A DNA stretch of 18,000 bases from Symbiodinium natans. Its lineage: Eukaryota > Sar > Dinophyceae > Suessiales > Symbiodiniaceae. Within the stretch, counting starts at the first letter, position 1, and each line of letters starts with the position of its first letter. The DNA is taken from positions 489,501 to 507,500 of the forward strand of contig CAJNDS010002135.1 in assembly GCA_905221605.1 (NCBI GenBank), read 5' to 3'. Of this stretch, positions 15,648 through 18,000 are shown piece after piece. Under the pieces are notes generated by a model. That model was not told where the DNA came from. It was given only the letters and a program-made list of their open reading frames with translations, and searched no databases. Position numbers and translations under genes: made by a program.

Positions 15648-18000
15648 TGAAAGCCCTTTGCCTCGCATCCCTGGGATTGCTTCTTGGAGATGCGTTCAAA
15701 TTAAGGGAGGGTAGGGTTTAGGGTTTAGGGTTTAGGGTTTAGGGTTTAGGGTTTAGGGTTTAGGGTTTAGGGTTTAGGGTTAAGGGTTTAGGGTTTTTGG
15801 TTTAGGGTTCAGGGTTCAGGGTTTAGGAGTTGGGGCTTAGGGTTTAGGGTTTAGGGTTTAGGGTTCAGGGCGTCCCTTAATCGGGTCCCTTACCTTCTTT
15901 GAAGGGTTCTGAAGTATGGGCCCTTGGGTTTTATAGGGCATTTCAGGGGTATGGAAGGGTTCTCAACGAATGGCCCATAATGAGGGACCAGCAACCCTAA
16001 ACCCGAAACCCTAAATCCTAAACCCAAAACTCTAAGCCCTAAACCCTGTCGGATTGAATCCCATAAGGCTTTCAATGGGACCCTAAAGATCAGGCTATTA
16101 GGGATTCGAAGCTAGGGGCTATTGGGGCTTGGGTGGCAGGGCGGGATTCGTGAGGGGGCAAGATGCCCTGAACCTGAACCCTAAGCCCTGAACCCTAAAC
16201 CCTCGACTGGGCACCTTAAACCCTAAACCCTAGACCCTAGACCCTGGACCCTAAACCCTAAACCCTAAACCCTAAACCCTGATCCCTAAACCCTAAACCC
16301 GAAACCCTAAACCCTAAACCCTAAAACCCTAAACGAGGCTCGGCTTCGTGCGTGGGCAGACGCCTCGCACGGACGTGGAGAAAGCCTTCGACAAGTTCCT
16401 GAAGGACTTAGGGTCTAGGGTTAGGCTTTAGGGTTTAGGGTTTAGGGTTTAGGGTTTAGGTTTAGGTTTAGGGCTTAGGGCTTAGGGTTCAGGGTTTAGG
16501 GTTCAGCGTTTAGGCCTTAGGGTTTAGGGTTTGGGCCTGAAAACGAAGCCTACATCCGGGTAGTACTCTAGCTTACGGTCTCTGTTGGGGTCCGACATGT
16601 CAAGAGTTGCCGCACTAAGTAAGGGAACCCACAACAGGACCTTTAGAGCCACCCATCCCCATGCGGTTTAGGGTTGAGGGTTTAGGGTTCAGCACTGCTT
16701 GGCTCCATGCGCAGGACTTCGGCAAAGAGTACGACGAAATCGAAAAGCAGGTCGGGGGGGCTCGCAGAACCCTACACCCGAAACCCCCGAAATCCTAAAC
16801 CCCAAAACCCTAAACCCTAAACCCCTGAACCGCAAGCCCCTTGCAAGTTAGGATTGGGGCCTTAGGGTTTTGGGGGTTTCGGGTTTAAGGGTTTGGAGTT
16901 TAGGGTTTGCGGTTTCGGGTTTTGGGGTGTTGCGGTTTGGGGGTTTCGGGGTTGGCGGGTTCGGCCCAGGGTTGCCCACAGGTTCTGGGGCCTAGGGTGG
17001 AGGGCTTCACTAACCCCTAAAGCCTGAACCCTCAGCGAAGCGTCGAGAACTGGAAGCAGAGCCGGATCATAGGGTTTTAGGCTTTAGGGTTCTGGGGTTA
17101 GCACCCGAAACCCTAGGCCCTAAAATCCCGAAGCCCTAAACCCAAACTCCAAAAACCCTAAGACCTGAGCAAAGCCTTGAGTACGGTTGAAGGCTGCAGC
17201 TTCCTGCCGAGGCTCGCTTTGGCGCCTTCGCAGACAACTATGAGTCCATCCAGAAGGCCCCCTAAACCCCAAACCCTACACACGACGCACTACATACTAC
17301 AGCCACGCCTGGAAGGAGGGGGGGCTGAACCTACACCTAAATCCTATAAGGGAGGGTTGGGGAGATTGGGATTTCTTGGGTGGGTGAAGGGTTGAAGGGT
17401 TAGAGGGCTTGAGGTGCAGGAGGCGAGAGTGGATCCACGTTAGGGTTTAGGGTTTAGGGGTTTGGGGGTTTAGGGGTTTAGGGGTTTAGGGGTTTAGGGA
17501 TTAGGGTTTAGGGTTTAGGGTCCCTAAACCCTAAGGTCTACATCGTAAAGCCCGAACCTCATCGCCAGGAGAACCAGAAGGGCCACTCGTACAAGCTCGG
17601 TTTGAACGAGCTGCTTGGATGACAACCGGGTTTGGGGTACAGTTCAGGGTTTAGGGTTTAGGGTTTAGGGTTTAGGGTTTAGGGTTTAGGGTTTAAAGGG
17701 TTTAGGGTTTAGGGAAACCCTTCAACCCTAAACCCTAAACCCTTCTTGCCCTGAAGGTTCTCTGACATGACCATGGATGAGTTCAAGATGAACAAGCTGG
17801 GCATGCGGTTGCCTGGCACATGTGCTTTGGGAAGAGGGGTCAGGGTTTAGGGTTTAGGGTTTAGGGTTTAGGGTTTAGGGTTTAGGGCTTAATTAGGGTT
17901 TAGGGTTTAGGGTTTAGGGCTTAGGGTTTAGGGTTTTGGGATGAGGGTTTTGGATTTAGGCTTGCAGTTGCTGGTTCGAAGGACTGTCTGGCGATTCAAC
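15644..18000 (+). CDS. Gene 4: secreted papain/cathepsin-type cysteine protease, N-terminal part
   Basis: Exons: 15644-15706, 16360-16404, 16715-16750, 17212-17256, 17569-17609, 17757 to about 17815, and 17968 onward, cut by the window end. The start MVKALCLASLGLLLGDAF is a signal peptide. The pro-region is inhibitor I29: across three exons the spliced sequence gives E-KQA-R-FGA-F-AD-N-YES-I-QKE-N, an exact ERFNIN pattern, and the next junction gives GLNEFSDMT, the GNFD motif. In this family the pro-region blocks the active site until it is removed in an acidic compartment or outside the cell. The catalytic Cys, His and Asn lie beyond the window. Frame requires GA donors at 15707 and 16405 and GC donors at 17257 and 17610. 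Joining of exons 17815 and 17968 is uncertain. An exon-like segment at 17036-17073 would break ERFNIN and is left out. Confidence 0.9.
15714..15870 (+). repeat. TTTAGGG array, donor side of gene-4 intron 1
   Basis: About 20 units, mostly exact, beginning within ten bases of the donor. The acceptor end of the same intron (16192-16334) is CCCTAAA, so the two arrays are complementary. Confidence 0.95.
15884..15989 (+). repeat. dispersed repeat, copy B, with terminal inverted repeats
   Basis: Begins GGTCCCTTA and ends TGAGGGACC, short inverted ends. Inside are two GAAGGGTTCT direct repeats (15901, 15954) and inverted TATGGGCCC/TGGCCCATA. The left half matches copy A (455-505) and the right half matches copy C (9282-9325). 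No coding capacity, so a MITE-like element is likely. Confidence 0.65.
16192..16334 (-). repeat. CCCTAAA array, acceptor side of gene-4 intron 1
   Basis: About 17 units with CCCTAGA, CCCTGGA and CCCTGAT variants. The unique patch 16060-16170 before it shows no exon. Confidence 0.9.
16416..16530 (+). repeat. TTTAGGG array in gene-4 intron 2
   Basis: TTTAGGG with TTTAGG hexamers and TTTAGGC variants, beginning about a dozen bases after the GA donor. This intron has TTTAGGG on the acceptor side too (16666-16690), an exception to the usual polarity. Confidence 0.9.
17036..17073 (+). other. exon-like segment inside gene-4 intron
   Basis: CCTCAG acceptor, open frame RSVENWKQSRII, then a GTTTTAGG donor. 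If included it would insert about a dozen residues between the E and R of ERFNIN and shift the frame, since it ends in phase 2 while the next exon starts in phase 0. It is therefore more likely unused, an alternative exon, or a remnant. Confidence 0.35.
17435..17521 (+). repeat. TTTAGGG/TTTAGGGG array
   Basis: TTTAGGG units with a block of four TTTAGGGG octamers (17456-17500). It switches to CCCTAAACCC at 17522, forming a short foldback. Confidence 0.9.
17645..17742. repeat. TTTAGGG array facing CCCTAAA: foldback intron
   Basis: About ten TTTAGGG units (17645-17714) face CCCTTCAA and CCCTAAA units (17717-17742). The whole intron is 147 bases and can fold so that donor and acceptor approach each other. 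Confidence 0.9.
17840..17938 (+). repeat. TTTAGGG array in the last intron seen
   Basis: About 13 units with TTAATTAGGG and CTTAGGG variants, followed by the acceptor CTTGCAG at 17967. Confidence 0.9.

Overview
The window looks like nuclear DNA of a dinoflagellate (Symbiodiniaceae-like would fit; species not determinable). The evidence is TTTAGGG-type telomeric repeats throughout, short GC-rich exons all on the + strand, introns that need GC and GA as well as GT donors to keep frame, and closely spaced genes in one direction. No prokaryotic gene, rRNA, tRNA or CRISPR was found. Long open frames across repeats (Val/Ser runs, KPYKP-type proteins) are artefacts; real coding sequence is in exons of about 35-135 bases.

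Four gene models are proposed, all +. (1) 994-5040: an unrecognised Ala/Leu/Glu-rich protein, at least ten candidate exons, some junctions unresolved. (2) 6550-11282: a PPPDE/DeSI-type cysteine isopeptidase, ten exons that join in frame to a stop, with catalytic His and Cys present. (3) 11661-15138: an unrecognised protein, exon set tentative. (4) 15644 to the window end: a secreted papain/cathepsin-type cysteine protease, cut by the window edge inside or just after its I29 pro-region. Its spliced ERFNIN and GNFD motifs independently confirm the exon calls.

The remainder is dominated by TTTAGGG or CCCTAAA arrays and local variants (CCCTCAA, CCCTGAA, CCCCAAA, CCCTATAAA, CCCTAATAAA, AGGAGGTTT). 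They fill almost every intron and both intergenic gaps. There is a polarity: sequence just after a donor is usually TTTAGGG, and sequence just before an acceptor is usually CCCTAAA, so many introns can fold back on themselves. The TTTAGGG strand carries GT and AG in each unit; CCCTAAA carries neither but has a branch-point-like CTAAAC. This telomere-repeat intron architecture is the most notable feature of the window. Other elements are a 0.7-kb GTA microsatellite, a 146-bp MITE-like foldback, a second foldback, a three-copy dispersed repeat, a 20-bp minisatellite and a long G tract.

All exon limits were read by eye from splice signals, phase and codon use; transcript data were not available.
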